This document shows, piece by piece, positions 22,640 to 33,930 of a DNA stretch of 64,000 nucleotides (positions are counted from its first letter, which is position 1; every line of letters begins with the position of its first letter). Position numbers and translations under genes: made by a program. The DNA is from Nephrocerus scutellatus (taxonomy: Eukaryota; Arthropoda; Insecta; Diptera; Pipunculidae), in the NCBI GenBank assembly GCA_947095585.1, contig OX352761.1, forward strand, positions 29,789,777 to 29,853,776. Reading direction: 5' to 3'. Below the pieces are notes generated by a model that was not told the DNA's origin, ran no database searches, and saw only the letters and a list, made by a program, of their open reading frames with translations.

Positions 22640-23740
22640 CTATTGTGAATGTATCAATATAGTTGGAGTGTAAGGCTCCAACTTCTCACTGATGGGAGCG
22701 AGACCCATCTAAATCTTTGCCGATCTATGGGTCACGGCACCCGGTTTGAAAAAACGCAACTCCACGTCGAGTTAGAACTTACGCTGAGTAAATACTCTAC
22801 CCGCATTTGGGTGTCAACCACAACCACCACGATGCTCCCACATGGGGGCCAACCTCATCAGCTGGGAAAGATTTTAGTAGCTAACTACTGCAGTAGAGTT
22901 CCTTACACCTCGGAACTGGTGCTCTCCATACATCGCAATTCGCACGGATTTACAACTAACTGTTTTTAATTAGTCAGGTGAGGCAACCATAACAGGTTGC
23001 CTCCTCGCTCGCCGTTCAAACGCGTATTTGGCAAACGTCTTCATGCACTCAATATGCGCTCTGCGGCTTAATACAGATTCGAAGACGTATCTGTTATTAA
23101 GCTTGCTGATGCCCATCGCAGTCATATCGCGTATGTCCGAGTAGATTGGACAGTCGCATAGGAGATGCAACCAGTCCTCTCTAGGGAAACCGCAAAAACA
23201 TCTTGCTGTCTCACTGAGGCCTCTCTGACGTAAGAATGCATCAAAGCTGCCATGCCAAGTGAGCAGAAATCCCATTTTAAGGCTAAAATCAAAGTCCGGA
23301 TTTGTTCTGACTTACTGGACGTACTTCACAAATCCAAAAGTAACTCTGCTATTTTCGCTTTCCGACCATCTAGATTGCAATCTAGATATCATGGCGCCTT
23401 CAAGGAGTTCCTTGCATTGGCCAAGGCTTCTGCTTTCGAAATCACTGGCCGCCAGCCTGTCACTCTAAAGGAACGGTCTGTTCTTCTTGATCTTGAAGAC
23501 TAGGTTTCTTCGGATCACCTCCAGATCGAGAGGTGGAGCTCCCATTAAGACCTCCATAGCCTCTGTAGAGACTGTGCGACAGACTGGCAAGCATGCGATC
23601 AGAGCCACGCGGGCAACGACCGAACGAACGGCTGGTAAGTGAACATATAAGCTAATAAAACCTTTTATAAAACAAGCTGAGGGATGTATGCATAAAATCA
23701 TTAATCCGTTTAGGAATATTTTTTTATGCAGAATGTTAAA
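22640..23740 (-). pseudogene. R1/LOA-like LINE, C-terminal tail and 3' UTR
   Basis: From 23701 downward: VSTEAMEVLMGAPPLDLEV, then a frame with stops in which FDFSLKMGFLLTWHGSFDAF can be read, then GLSETARCFCGFPREDW-LHLLCDCPIYSD. C-x-C...H...C with LTWHGSFDAF is the C-terminal zinc-knuckle tail of R1-type LINEs. From 22969 to about 22640 the copy continues into a non-coding 3' UTR. Truncated at the 5' side. Confidence 0.8.
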
Positions 23741-24074
23741 TTACCTTTGATTCTGATTTGAGAGGCAATTTTACAAAAAACTGATACAAGCCACTCCACA
23801 AATTTGTTCACAAAACACGCAACCTCTCTCTTTAAAAACTTTTATTTAACTTGACCCGTATTCACACGACCTAGACTTCTGAAACTTTGATTTTTTTAAC
23901 GTGGGCTTGGAAATATTTGGATAGAAGAGGAAAGAATGTGTTGTGATTTGTGGAATTGAGTTCACACGGACCGCCGGAAATAGATTCCCGTGTCCACCGA
24001 TTCGGAGCCAATAGTTCTAACCACAGCACCACCATCTTAGCACTGACATTTTAGTCTCTAAGTCTATATATATC

Positions 24075-24412
24075 CAGCATGTTACCCGTGTCGCGGGTGA
24101 CAATTTTTTTTTTCAACTGTTTGAGGAATTTCACACAACTTAGAGAACTAAATGGTAAGCTCAACTCAGTCGCAGGGGTAGCGCGCGCAATTGATGGGTG
24201 TGGCGTGTTTCGATGTATTCATAAAAGTTCGTACCCGAAAAACTGAGTTTTCTTACATTTACTTTTACTTAAAAAACTTTCTTTCTTTCTATTTCTGAAC
24301 GCCTGCGTGTAGCGTGCAGCATGTCGCGTGTGACGCATGTGAAAGTTGGGTTTTCAATTTCTTTGAGGTCCTTTTTAACCAACTTTTAAGCAACTTACTA
24401 CCGGAAATACTA
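24075..24412 (+). repeat. CGCGTGTG-rich dispersed repeat, copy 2
   Basis: Two sub-units: CCCGTGTCGCGGGTGAC at 24086 and GCATGTCGCGTGTGACGC at 24317, each followed by a 'TTTGAGG..TTT...CAACTT' block. The linker matches 10615-10700 in reverse complement (GAAAAACTGAGTTTTCTTAC). Non-coding. Confidence 0.65.
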
Positions 24413-25010
24413 GGTGGGTAGAGTGGTGGACCCCGCTGCACTTACACTATATATTACCGTGCCTCGGCAGCCATACTATGGTGATGTCCATGAATTGGCT
24501 GATCGATGTCAATTCTTCTTAGCACTCTTGTACGAGTTTCGAGTTTATTGCGGTCGCATAAATCGCCCTTTGGACAGATTGGCTATCAACACATATACCA
24601 ACCCTTCCGATTTGTGCATTTCTTAGCCTTAGTGCTATGCATGCCTCCCTAACGGCTAGGATCTCTACCTGAAGGATGCTAGCTGAATCGAGTGGCTTGT
24701 ATGATCTTCACAGTTTTAGATCAGATAGATACCGAATCCGTCAGCGAATGTTGTTGCTTCAGATTGCCTCTTTACTGCCATATCCTTCCTCGTAGGAAAC
24801 TCGACGCTAAACGAGGAGTTGAACCTAAATTTAGGGATGCAGTAGTCAGTAGATGATGGTATCATGCCTTCAGGTACTGTCAGTATATTACAGTGTCCGT
24901 ATGGTCTAGTAACAAACCACCCAGATTCTCTGAGTCGTACTGCACTGCACTCTGTCAAGACTGGTAACTTCTTGCAACTCATGTGACATATCTTTTGCGA
25001 TGTATGCATT
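24413..25010 (-). pseudogene. LINE fragment, linker and RNase H start (LOA-like)
   Basis: ECSAVRLRESGWFVTRPYGH, then STDYCIPKFRFNSSF and FPTRKDM lead into DGFGIYLI, a decayed version of the TDGS-type RNase H start. Downstream frames are broken by stops. It resembles the region between RT and RNase H of LOA-type LINEs (compare 51600-51330). It is probably a different insertion from 22640-23740, since domain order across the two is not continuous. Confidence 0.65.
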
Positions 25011-28000
25011 TTTTTTGCAGAGTTTCTAATGCTGTGCCACAGGGCTTTTGAAAATAGAGAAATATAATGTATATAAACTTACGGAATTTCTCTAACGTGA
25101 TTAAAATTTAAAACATGTAATGAACACAAGAAATATTTAAAAGTTGCAAAAAAATTTTAGTGAAAGGTTGCGTCAGTAAATTATTACCAACATCTACATA
25201 TATAAAAGCTGCTTTTTTTAAGGTCTTCAATAATTAGTGTGTTCACAAATCATCACGCTTTATGTGAAACTACATAGCATGCTAAGAATACGGCGTAACA
25301 GCACAATATTTAAACGCACTAGAACGCGTTGCGTGCTAGCATGATTTTAAGTGATGCAGGGTAGTTGTGAAAAACTACCATATAGGGCATTTAACCTACA
25401 TGCAAATTTCTCTTCCTGTGTTGTAAGCTCGACACTCACTTTCTCTAATTCATTATGAATCTTAAAGTGGAATTTTGTTGCGATAACTTCGTCCATGCAT
25501 TAAGGTGCACATTTCTTTCTACTCAGTTAGTAAGGACATGTGATTTTTTCCGTTGTTTGTGTTGATTTCGACTTCTTATTAATGCTGTTTTGTTTTGAGT
25601 TTTTCTCTGAGTTGAGCAGGTATTCGCGTACACATAATTTTACTTTGCGAAATTATATGATATCATTGAGAATGTATAATGCATACAGTGGTGCAGCAAT
25701 AGTTCCGAAAATGTAATTTCTTAAAAATTCCGTGAAATGATCCTGAAATCAGTAGTTTAGGGATTGTTAAAACAAAAATTGGAACACTGATCCAATTTTA
25801 AGACAACAAGTGTTTAACTCTTTTGCGCCGATAGAATCGCATGTCGTAAGCAGGACACATGAATTGTTTACAGGTAATATAACTTATTAGAGGTTGATTC
25901 TTTCACAAATTAGAGTTTGAAATTTTTGATAGATCGTTCCATTCCATCTATAAAAATTAGTCATCGAAAAAAAATGTTTAAAAACTTTTAACTTCGACTT
26001 GTGCTGTGTTATTTAATAGACCAACCCTGTGTATATGACGGCATACCATTTTAATTCACCCCGAAGAGTTTTCCTTTTAATTTTCCAACCGTGGATAAGA
26101 TGAAGTGCTGTGTTAGTTAGTGGTTTAGCCGCTATGTGTTGCTGTTCTCCCCCTATGTTCTATTCCTTACCATTAACGTGTGCACTCAGCTTTGCATCTG
26201 GATAATAGCCAAGTATATGGATGGATGGTGGGACGACATGAGTGTGGGTGTTTGACAACATAAAACTGAAATTAGAGCAACTTTCATTTCTGTTTCATGC
26301 TTCTAGTTTCAAAGAGTTGGAGGAGAATGGTCCCTCCTTCTGCGAGCTAGTGCTGCGTGCCACCTTATGTATGAAATAGGACTTCGTAGCGTATTGATTC
26401 ACACGACTATGCCATGTACTGTGCATGCGATGTGTACATGTTTCTAGGAAGTTGATGAAAAAGGAGTCTTTAGTGTTTAAAAGGAGTAGTAAATAATTAG
26501 AAAATTGCGTCTGAGTGTGTTGTTCTCGATTGTTGACAGCAGTGATACATCCATAATCATTGGGTACATTGTGTATGTGTGATGCGTAAAGAGTCCCAGA
26601 GAAATCCAGCTTGATTTCGTGTTTTCATATATATGTGTGTGATAAGGATCACGCATGAATCTGGTAGCAAACAGGCAGAGCCCGAGAGACTAAGAGTCCG
26701 TGTGACGCCTCAGTTTTAATTGGGTTTCCTCGCAGCAATCACAGAAAATCGGTTTTTGCTTTTTGATTCTCGAAACGATGTTGCCTGCAGTACCTACAGG
26801 CTGTGGGATTGTGGTTCTTTTATTCTTTTCATACATACTCGTATACATATACGTATATGTGTGTCCTTTTCGCGAATGTGAAAATAAGAATTGTGCTGAT
26901 TTCCACCAATTTCTTTGCGGCAGTGTGCAGTCAAAGCTACAGTTTTGCATAAATAACTGTCGCAGTCACATGCTCGCATGCACCTCTACCTACTCCAAAT
27001 TCTTTTGTGCTTGCTTTACCATAGTGAACAGCAGACGGTAGGCGTGATAAAAAAAAGAATCATTTCACATCATGCGATGCTTCTTGGCTTTGTGATTGAG
27101 TGTGAGTGCGCCTTGATTTATTTTATGTCCCCGACAACGCACGATGCAGTGGCTCAATATATACCCAGTTGGTTGGTGTGGTTCGGTGCTATGTACAATG
27201 TTGCGATTTTTTTGACACACGCCAACCTACACGGAAGTCACCAAACATTCGAGAACAATAGCTTTTTGTTCTCTTTTAAATTGACTTTACATTTTTTGAT
27301 GTTTAAACTACGCTTCTACCCTCCCCCGCTTGTTTAAGCCTTCTGATATCCTTTTTTGTTCATTCTTGTAACGCACCGTTGAATGTTGTGGTTTTGATTT
27401 CAATGCAATGTAGTTAACTTAATGGCTTTGCTTTTCAGTTGCGGTTCTAGAAATGGTTACCTATGCGAAGCAGTTTTCAAAGGCACTAAAAACGTGGTAA
27501 ATGGTAATCAGCATCCGGCGGGAGTTGTTGACTTTGTAACTTCAAAGTAAAAGTTTTCTCCTCAAATTACTTGTCGGTGAAGAATTTCAAGACGGAAGTC
27601 CATTTCCGAATGTTTGAGTGCATTAATATGTGTGTATAGATTAATGGTCGGCTCATAAGTGACTTAACAATGAAAGTTTTTATTATTTATCCCCCAACAA
27701 AAAATTCAACTGCTAACAAAAATAATTAATTAATAAAAAAAACCACACATTTGAATGTCGCTATTTGCGAATAAGGAACAAGATGTTTTATCAGCTGAAA
27801 ATAAGTCATGGTTTTTATTTATAATAATGACAGGCGTAGCGGTAGCAACATAACCTCCAATCGAGCAAAGGAAACTCGATTGTAACGACAGTAGCGTGTG
27901 TGGACTGATTTGAATCAGGAAAAGTCTTGTGCTTCAAATTAAATTACGAGTATACTCAGTCGGTCGCTTAGTTTCGGTATAGTTTTATAAGCATAAGCAG

Positions 28001-28440
28001 AAATTTTGTCTTTTTTTTTCTATTTTCCGCAACTAAAACACTACCTGGATGTTCTTTTAGAGATATATTGAAAACAGGAAAATTGTAGAGTCATTTCCAG
28101 AATTAAAACAGGAAAACCTGATTTTGATATAGTTCGCGATCACTTAATAATTTGGTGTGCATAGAAAAGATCGAACACGGGATAGGACACTTAGTATTTG
28201 AATAAAAATTAATTTCCCCAACGTAATTTTACCTTTGTTATTTTGCCGGTCTTATGTTCTTTTTTTTAAATCGAATCTAACGTGTTTATTGTTAGATAAA
28301 GTATTTTTATGTTTTTTTTGTTATTAGAAAATGTTACGACAAAGTGGAAGAAATAAAGACTGCGATAAGGAGAAGAAATTCAATCATTCTTCAATGAGTG
28401 ATGAAAAAATTGTAGATTTTATGGATTCAATAAAACTAAT
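25010..28440. other. Intronic stretch without recognised gene
   Basis: No known domain. ORFs include 26763-27041 (92 codons) and 26978-27337 (119 codons, plus strand, hydrophobic stretches LVWFGAMYNVAIF). Both lack any recognised motif and overlap in different frames. A purine/pyrimidine-balanced GT-rich tract occurs near 26520-26640. Confidence 0.35.
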
Positions 28441-28479
28441 GTTGGCTGAAGAAAACTGAAATCCCTAGAATCAGTCTCT

Positions 28480-28930
28480 ACGAACTCTATTGTAACCTTA
28501 AACTGCCGATCATCTCTCAAAGAGATGGCGAAGCAGTTCAACATTCACCTGTGCAGGGTGCCGGGGCATAGACTCTATTCTAGGGAACTGTAGGGCTCAT
28601 GAACGTATCAATAATGGAAATACACTGTCCTTTTACCTGAAAATGGATGCTATTGAAAAAACTAACGTCAGGTGGTAAGACAGAACAACTTGCGTAGCGA
28701 CAAAAGAGATATGGCCTAGGCTATATTCGAAACGCTCCAAGTGTTTAATCTCTAAACGGATTGAATATTGGTGCCAGAATAGGGTTCATTACTGGGCACT
28801 GTCTTTTAGCATGCAACAAGGCTTTGTGTTTTTTGTGTAATGACCGTTCTTCACCTTCTCTGCACATGCGCACCCCTTTTTCTAAAATGTAAGCACCATC
28901 TGGGATTATAATCGGTTTATAATAACCGAA
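28480..28930 (+). pseudogene. LINE fragment, RNase H end and C-terminal tail
   Basis: MAKQFNIHLCRVPGHR (28525-28571) is the RNase H C-terminal motif (xHxxWVPGHxxxxGN) of LOA/Jockey-type LINEs. In other frames CKALCFLCNDRS and VLHLLCTC-like segments follow at 28800-28880. It is frame-shifted several times and truncated at both ends. Confidence 0.7.
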
Positions 28931-28959
28931 ACGATTTTTCAAATACTGATATTAGAATT

Positions 28960-29655
28960 CTTCTACGCGTCATTTGAAGCTCCAACTGGCTTATCGAGTA
29001 GGGTGAAAAATATTTTCGATCCATTTGGTACGTACAACAAGGGACCATCAGTGGTCCAGTCTAACATTATTGTGAATACGAAGATTCGTCTACCTTTTAT
29101 CTTTCTATCTCACTAAACGTATATCCTTCTATTTTTCTATCTTATAACCTTCTATCATCCTATCCTTTTATCTTCCTATCCTAATATCTTCTTATCAATC
29201 TACATTTATATAATCCCATTCCGTTATCTTTTTGTATTTCTAACCTTTTACCTTTCTAACTATCTATCTACATACTATCAGTCGAAAATTGCTCGTTACA
29301 ATCGAAAAGAAAATCGCATGATACCCAAATTATCCGTGAGTACAACGCGCAGATGGGCGGTGTCGATCTAATGGCCTCTTAAATGGGTCGCTATGGACTT
29401 CAAATCAAAACACAGGATATGGCAAGCATCTTTTTACCATCTTCTCGACATGGCTACAACAAATGCATTCGTTTTGTATCGGAGACTCAACGCTGAAAAA
29501 GATAGAACTGCTGGTAATGATAAAAAAGATAAAAGACATGACGATGTATAAACTTCGCTTGAGCATTGCAAAAGATCCTTTTGCTGTTCCCATCCGAACG
29601 ATCCGTTGGCCGTCCATCATCCATCGCACGGCCACAATGGTGTATTAGAATTTGC
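28960..29655 (+). pseudogene. piggyBac-like transposase remnant
   Basis: KIARYNRKENRMIPKLS, then (shifted) REYNAQMGGVDLMAS, MGRYGLQIKTQ and FYHLLDMATTNAFVLYRRLN. M-G-G-V-D followed by YHLLDxxxxNAxxLYRR is the signature of the piggyBac transposase C-terminal half. Frames shift between segments. An upstream portion (FDPFGTYNKGPS, about 29010) may be part of it. A roughly 185-bp pyrimidine-rich tract (29098-29282) interrupts the reading. Confidence 0.75.
29098..29282. repeat. Degenerate TATCCTTC-type pyrimidine tract
   Basis: Repeated motifs such as CTTCTATTTTTCTATCTTAT, ATCATCCTATCC and TTTATCTTCC form an imperfect 8-12-bp period with almost no G on the plus strand. It lies inside the piggyBac-like remnant. 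Confidence 0.75.
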
Positions 29656-29684
29656 CTATTAAGGTCAATTCTCAATACCATTTA

Positions 29685-29746
29685 CTTTGAATAAAAACGA
29701 TTATTTAGTATTAATTCAAGTACTAAATAATCGTTTTTATTTAAAG
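29685..29746. repeat. 26-bp inverted repeat with 10-nt spacer
   Basis: ATAAAAACGATTATTTAGTA at 29691-29710 is matched exactly by its reverse complement at 29721-29740. With one G.T position the stem extends to 29685/29746. It lies just after the piggyBac-like relic and contains AATAAA on both strands, so it could serve as a two-way poly(A) signal or be an element terminus. Confidence 0.9.
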
Positions 29747-29759
29747 CAAATTTTTTGCA

Positions 29760-31145
29760 CCTAATCCTAATCTGTAGACGGTCTTTCAACTTTTTCACCT
29801 GGTGCTTTCAGATAAAATATTTTTGACAAACGGACTTCAGATTCGTGTTTTCCAGCCTAAAAAAATACTAGAACCAAAATTCTTATAACAAAATGCCTCG
29901 TATTTCGATTTAAGTGGTTAAACGGTTAAAAGTTTAGCTTTTCAGATATGTCGGAAGACAAACTAGATAAGTCTTTGTACCCTGTTTATCACTGGCAACT
30001 ATCAAATCAAGTATATAGAAGATGCTATTTCCACAAAAAGTTTTGCATGACACATGTGCTGAAGAGGACGGAGAACCTTTAAGAAATAAACTAACATATA
30101 AATATCGGCCCAATGACCGATACTATGGCCTTTAAAGGGCTATTGTGCCAAAAGCGTTGCTGATTTACCCATGCAACCCATCACCTGACTTATGAAAATA
30201 TTTCTATCATCTCAGCCGGACGAGAGCCAGACATTCGCAGAGGATATGACTCGTAGACTCTTTATCCTCCGAAGATAGGTTCAGTTCATAAAGTAGACAT
30301 CTCATACAGTAATAACACTCAAGAAAGCCCAATAGCATTTATAGACTTCCGTATAAAAATATGTCTTGACTGTGTTCTCAGATTGTCTAAACCATGAGAT
30401 GCTCTCCAAGTGGGATTGAGTGATTCACTAAGCAGTCTTTCAGGATCTAATAGTTGATGTAGAAGGGTCCCAATTGAGTCCACAAAAATGACCCGCATGG
30501 TGACTGAACCGGGCTAGCCAGTCACCCAGTCTAGTTAACATTATTGTAAAAACGTTGCCCATGTCTGGAAAAAAACGAACGAATTTTCCCACAACCAAAT
30601 TTATATAAAACTGTGGTACACGCTGTAGTAGGTCAGTGAAGCCACAGCTTGGTGCGAAAGTCACACCGTACTGGCCAACCACAGCACAGCACGTCACGAG
30701 CAGAGAGGAGACATAGAAATTCGCCATGCATCGGAATGTGGTAAAAGGCAGTCGAACAGTCTATTTTTGCTGTCTGGATCACGACGAAGTAAGACATACA
30801 GCTAACCAACTTAGCTGGCTTCTACTTCTACATTTCGCTGCCGTTATTGGCGCTTTTTGACTTCCCGACAGTGATACTAGCAATAGTGCTTGTAGTTTTC
30901 CGCTGAATACAATTTTGCTGTCAAATTTATAATGCTAATAATTTCTCTGCCAAAAAGCCTCTCGTGCGAAAACATTGCCCTGTTTGCTCAAGGCATCGCT
31001 TACACCGCAGACCGCTCATCCGTACCCAGCTCGGTCGAGGATTTGCTCATTCAGTAGCCGCAACTGCAAAAGCCATTTATTTAATTACATTGAATTACCA
31101 AGTCATATACATATCCATATAAAAAGAAATCTTCGGAACGATCCG
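29760..31145. other. Intronic region with a possible LINE tail
   Basis: Minus-strand frames between about 30330 and 30190 can be read as RCLLYELNLSSEDKEST then HILCECLALVRLR, the Cys/His-rich end of an R1/Jockey LINE. The ORF at 30440-30727 (95 codons, N-terminus MANFYVSSLLVTCC resembling a signal peptide) has no recognised domain. Confidence 0.4.
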
Positions 31146-31147
31146 TT

Positions 31148-31612
31148 CTAGATATAACCCTGGCTGAGCTTTACCCCTGCTGGGAAAACTTCATTACCTA
31201 TCACAGCAAATAATCTAGGTGGGTCTCTAATCTCATGACCTTGGAAGCCAATTGAAAGGTTTATTTCTTGAGTTTTCAGAATGTGGTTTCTAAAAGTCGA
31301 GGTTGTTAATCGACGTGCGACATGTAGCATCATTATACTGAAACCAATCTCGTCGATATTTTTAGAGAAATATTTATTAAAAATTGGTCCTTTGACGGTC
31401 ATAAGAATCACGTTTTTGTTGGATAAAGATAATTTTACAGTTCCCACCTTGCAAAACGCTAAGCAACAATTTTCTCTCGCATTTGAAGAAAAAGATAATA
31501 CATTGTTGACCTGCAGAAATATATTGTTTACACATACACATACAAAGTTTCCAACGTGTGGGCCTTTTATTGTAAATCTATCACTATCAACGCAAAATAA
31601 ATATCCAAACAA
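31148..31612 (-). other. Unidentified 154-codon ORF
   Basis: One of the longest uninterrupted frames in the window. Segments: FTIKGPHVGNFVC, LSNKNVILMTVKGP, FNKYFSKNIDEIGFSIMM, SIGFQGHEIRDPPR. I recognise no family. It sits 130 bp downstream of the donor of the 31743-31853 exon, inside the roughly 21.8-kb intron, and overlaps an open frame on the other strand. It could be a relic of an unfamiliar mobile element or chance in a low-stop region. Confidence 0.2.
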
Positions 31613-31829
31613 TAACTCTCAATGTGTAACCTGGTTAACATTTGTAAACATTTGCCAACAGAAATCAAATCACTTCAAAATTTTACTCACACAATTTATT
31701 GACTCGGAAATGTTGCATTTAAAAACGTTAGTATTTACTTACCACCGTAGACTACACAAGTCACCTCCAAGCTGCCGCCCTCTTCGTATGGACCCGCTCT
31801 TGAATCTATTCGCATACGGCGTTCGTTGA
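31281..31829 (+). other. Unidentified 182-codon ORF, antisense to Sidestep exon 4
   Basis: Longest open frame of the window, starting MWFLKVEVVNRRAT. The last 29 codons or so (from about 31743) are antisense to the genuine host exon, and the frame opposes the 154-codon ORF. No domain recognised. Because it reads through a real exon on the other strand, I favour chance openness over a gene. Confidence 0.15.
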
Positions 31830-31853
31830 AAATATTTGGTTGCTGTGGTGGAA
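31743..31853 (-). CDS. Sidestep-like exon 4: Ig1-Ig2 linker and Ig2 B strand
   Basis: 111 nt. The acceptor is CTTACAG before 31853 and the donor GGTG|GTAAGT at 31743. It starts with TT of a split Val codon and ends with G of a split Gly codon. The peptide includes PPQQPNIFNERR, then AGPYEEGGSLEVTCVVYG; the Cys of LEVTC is the B-strand cysteine of the second Ig domain. The next exon starts GA AGC, giving Gly-Gly-Ser across an intron of about 21.8 kb. The exon partly overlaps, antisense, the end of an unexplained plus-strand ORF (31281-31829), which I regard as incidental. Confidence 0.9.
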
Positions 31854-32277
31854 CTGTAAGTGGAAAAAATGCAAACAAAAAATCTTATTTAAAACAATAA
31901 ACAATATTAATTGCACCTATGGATAATAGAAAGCGAACAACAACAAAGCGATCAACTAGTTTTCTGTTTGCTTAATATCACATATAATAATTTCAACAAC
32001 AAAATCCTAAAAAAAAATTACGCAAAAAATGCAAATTATAAAAGAATTTGAAAAAATTTGGATGGATAGATCTACTTCGGAGCTCAATTTAGGTAGCACT
32101 TGAGGTTTCTTTTGACATTAATGCAAAATCCTCAAGCACCAATTTTCGCAACTTTTGCATAAATGCGCCCATATTTGCAATATTGTGGTTGAGTAAAAAA
32201 CCTAAAAACAAACCCTAACGTCCGAACAAAAAGAAGAAGCTATCTGAATATTTTTAATAGAGAGCAGTAGTCAGTTG

Positions 32278-32301
32278 TAATTCAGTCTTAAGACTGAATT
32301 A
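32278..32301. repeat. Perfect 24-bp palindrome, no spacer
   Basis: The string from 32278 equals its own reverse complement: TAATTCAGTCTT followed directly by AAGACTGAATTA. It lies 30 bp before the reverse copy of the 8440 repeat. Confidence 0.95.
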
Positions 32302-32329
32302 ATTTAAAAGAATTTTAGTTTCCTGAACG

Positions 32330-32525
32330 TACCCTTTTTATAGTTTTCCTTCTAAAACTACTCCTATGAATAAAGAAATTCTCAAAATTATGCCATCACA
32401 AGCCGAGCGCTAAGCAATTGTTTTAAAACAAGTTTCATCAAATTCCGCCGAGGAGCCCAGATATGCGAGTTGACAAACTCACAAACACACGTAGGCTAAA
32501 AAATTCCATTGCCCTAATTATTAGC
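32330..32525 (-). repeat. Dispersed repeat, copy 2 (partner at 8440-8680)
   Basis: Reverse complement shares 'TTGTTTTAAAACAATTG', 'TTAGCGCTCGGCTTG' and 'ATTCATAGGAGTAG'-type blocks with 8440-8680. Confidence 0.7.
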
Positions 32526-32587
32526 TTTAAAGTCGACAAAAGTGCCACTAAAATATCAAAGCTAACGATAGCTTTGCCTTGGATACT

Positions 32588-32960
32588 ATCTTAATATATA
32601 AAAATGAAATGAAGATATGTCTGTTTGCGCATAGCTCGAAGACCATTCTTAGGATATATCTGAAACTTTTGATGTGATGGGGACGGCTAGGGGGATGTTT
32701 GTATGGGGTTAGTGTATTAATGGTGTTGAGGAGGTTGACGTGGTGGGTGGCTTGACTCGACGATCGTGCATTTTTTTATACATAAACTTATTACCAAGGG
32801 ACAACTCACTGAATGACTTGCTCACTGAATAATAATAATAGTGCTGTTATATGTGGTGTGGGTATCTCAAGGTGGGTTTTGAAAGTTCTTGGTGGTCAGT
32901 TGGGAGGTAGTGTAATATATTGGTAATGTAATGGATTTGATCGTTGACGTATTTTGCTCA
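32588..32960 (+). mobile_element. Helitron 5' end and G/T-rich body
   Basis: Begins TCTTAATATATAAAAATG, with the 5' TC expected for Helitrons, then 'AATGAAGATATGTCTG' and 'GCTCGAAGACC'. A G/T-rich stretch follows (GGTGTTGAGGAGGTTGACG) like that at 35840-35930 and, in reverse, 34890-35060. No Rep or helicase domain is seen. Confidence 0.5.
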
Positions 32961-33724
32961 GAGATGTGCATCCGGAAGTTGGAACAAAAATTGCACATTC
33001 ACGGATTGAGACACGAAACCATCATACGAACTACCTTGCCGCCAGAAGCTTTGCGCTTGATAGGTACCGCACGATTTGCAAGGTCAATAGAAAAAAATAT
33101 TTGTTTCCATATTTGTTTCTCATACTAAATCGTATCCTTTAATTTGAATAGTAAAATAATAATTAATAATAATTTTTATATATATGTAGGAATCCATGAC
33201 GAGACGCAGACATGATAACGGACAGTTGCACAACCAATACGTGCAGACGAGACGACAGACAACAAAGCCGATGACAACATGTACAAAAAGAATTATATAG
33301 GGCGAAGACGAACATACGACATACGAGACAGAAACAAAAAGCAGTCTGATTTTGGCAACAAAGACAAGCGGACATCCTGTGTCAAAACCTTTTTTCATTC
33401 GAATTGTTCCTTTTTTTTTTTAATAAATTAAATTACTTTATATATATATATTCAATAGTTGTGGCGTTGTGTTTTTTTATTTCTAATAAATTTGTAGAAC
33501 CCTACATATATTGTTAGCTAAAAACCAATAAAACTAGTTGTAAGAGTGTATAAATTAATTTTTGCTCGTCGTATGCTCTTTTGAGCACACTGAAACAACG
33601 ATTTTCATCTCCTTATTGGAGTTTTAACGTTTCTATATTTTATTTAATGAATAAGAATTAATCACTATCACTAGTTTATTTATATTATAATATAATTTAG
33701 ATTTAGATTAGATTTATCTTAATA

Positions 33725-33930
33725 AAAATTAGAAGAAATAATAACTTTATTTTATTAATATTTTAACTGAGTTGCTCACTATGTGAGATCTAACTTTATT
33801 TAATGAATATTTGAATTGAATTGCTCACTATGTGAGATTTACTTTATTTAATCAATATTTGAATTGAATTGCTCACTATGTGAGATTAACTTTATTTAAT
33901 CAATATTTGATTGAGTTGCTCACTAACTCA
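33725..33930 (+). repeat. 48-bp tandem repeat, about four units
   Basis: Unit: GCTCACTATGTGAGAT, TAACTTTATTTAAT, GAATATTTGAATTGAATT. GCTCACT begins at 33774, 33823, 33871 and 33918 (spacing 49, 48, 47). Each complete unit carries the palindrome CTCACTATGTGAG. The last unit is cut after CTCACTA and merges into ACTCAACTGC. Confidence 0.92.

Noticed and set aside
24413..25010. Single LINE together with 22640-23740
   Set aside because: Both are minus strand, but the domain order across the pair is not that of one element, so they are listed as two insertions.
30440..30727. Secreted-peptide gene (signal-like N-terminus MANFYVSSLLVTCC)
   Set aside because: No recognisable mature domain, no conserved cysteine pattern, and it lies next to LINE tail sequence.
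33725..33930. CRISPR-like array
   Set aside because: Units are contiguous tandem repeats without unique spacers, and the genome is eukaryotic.
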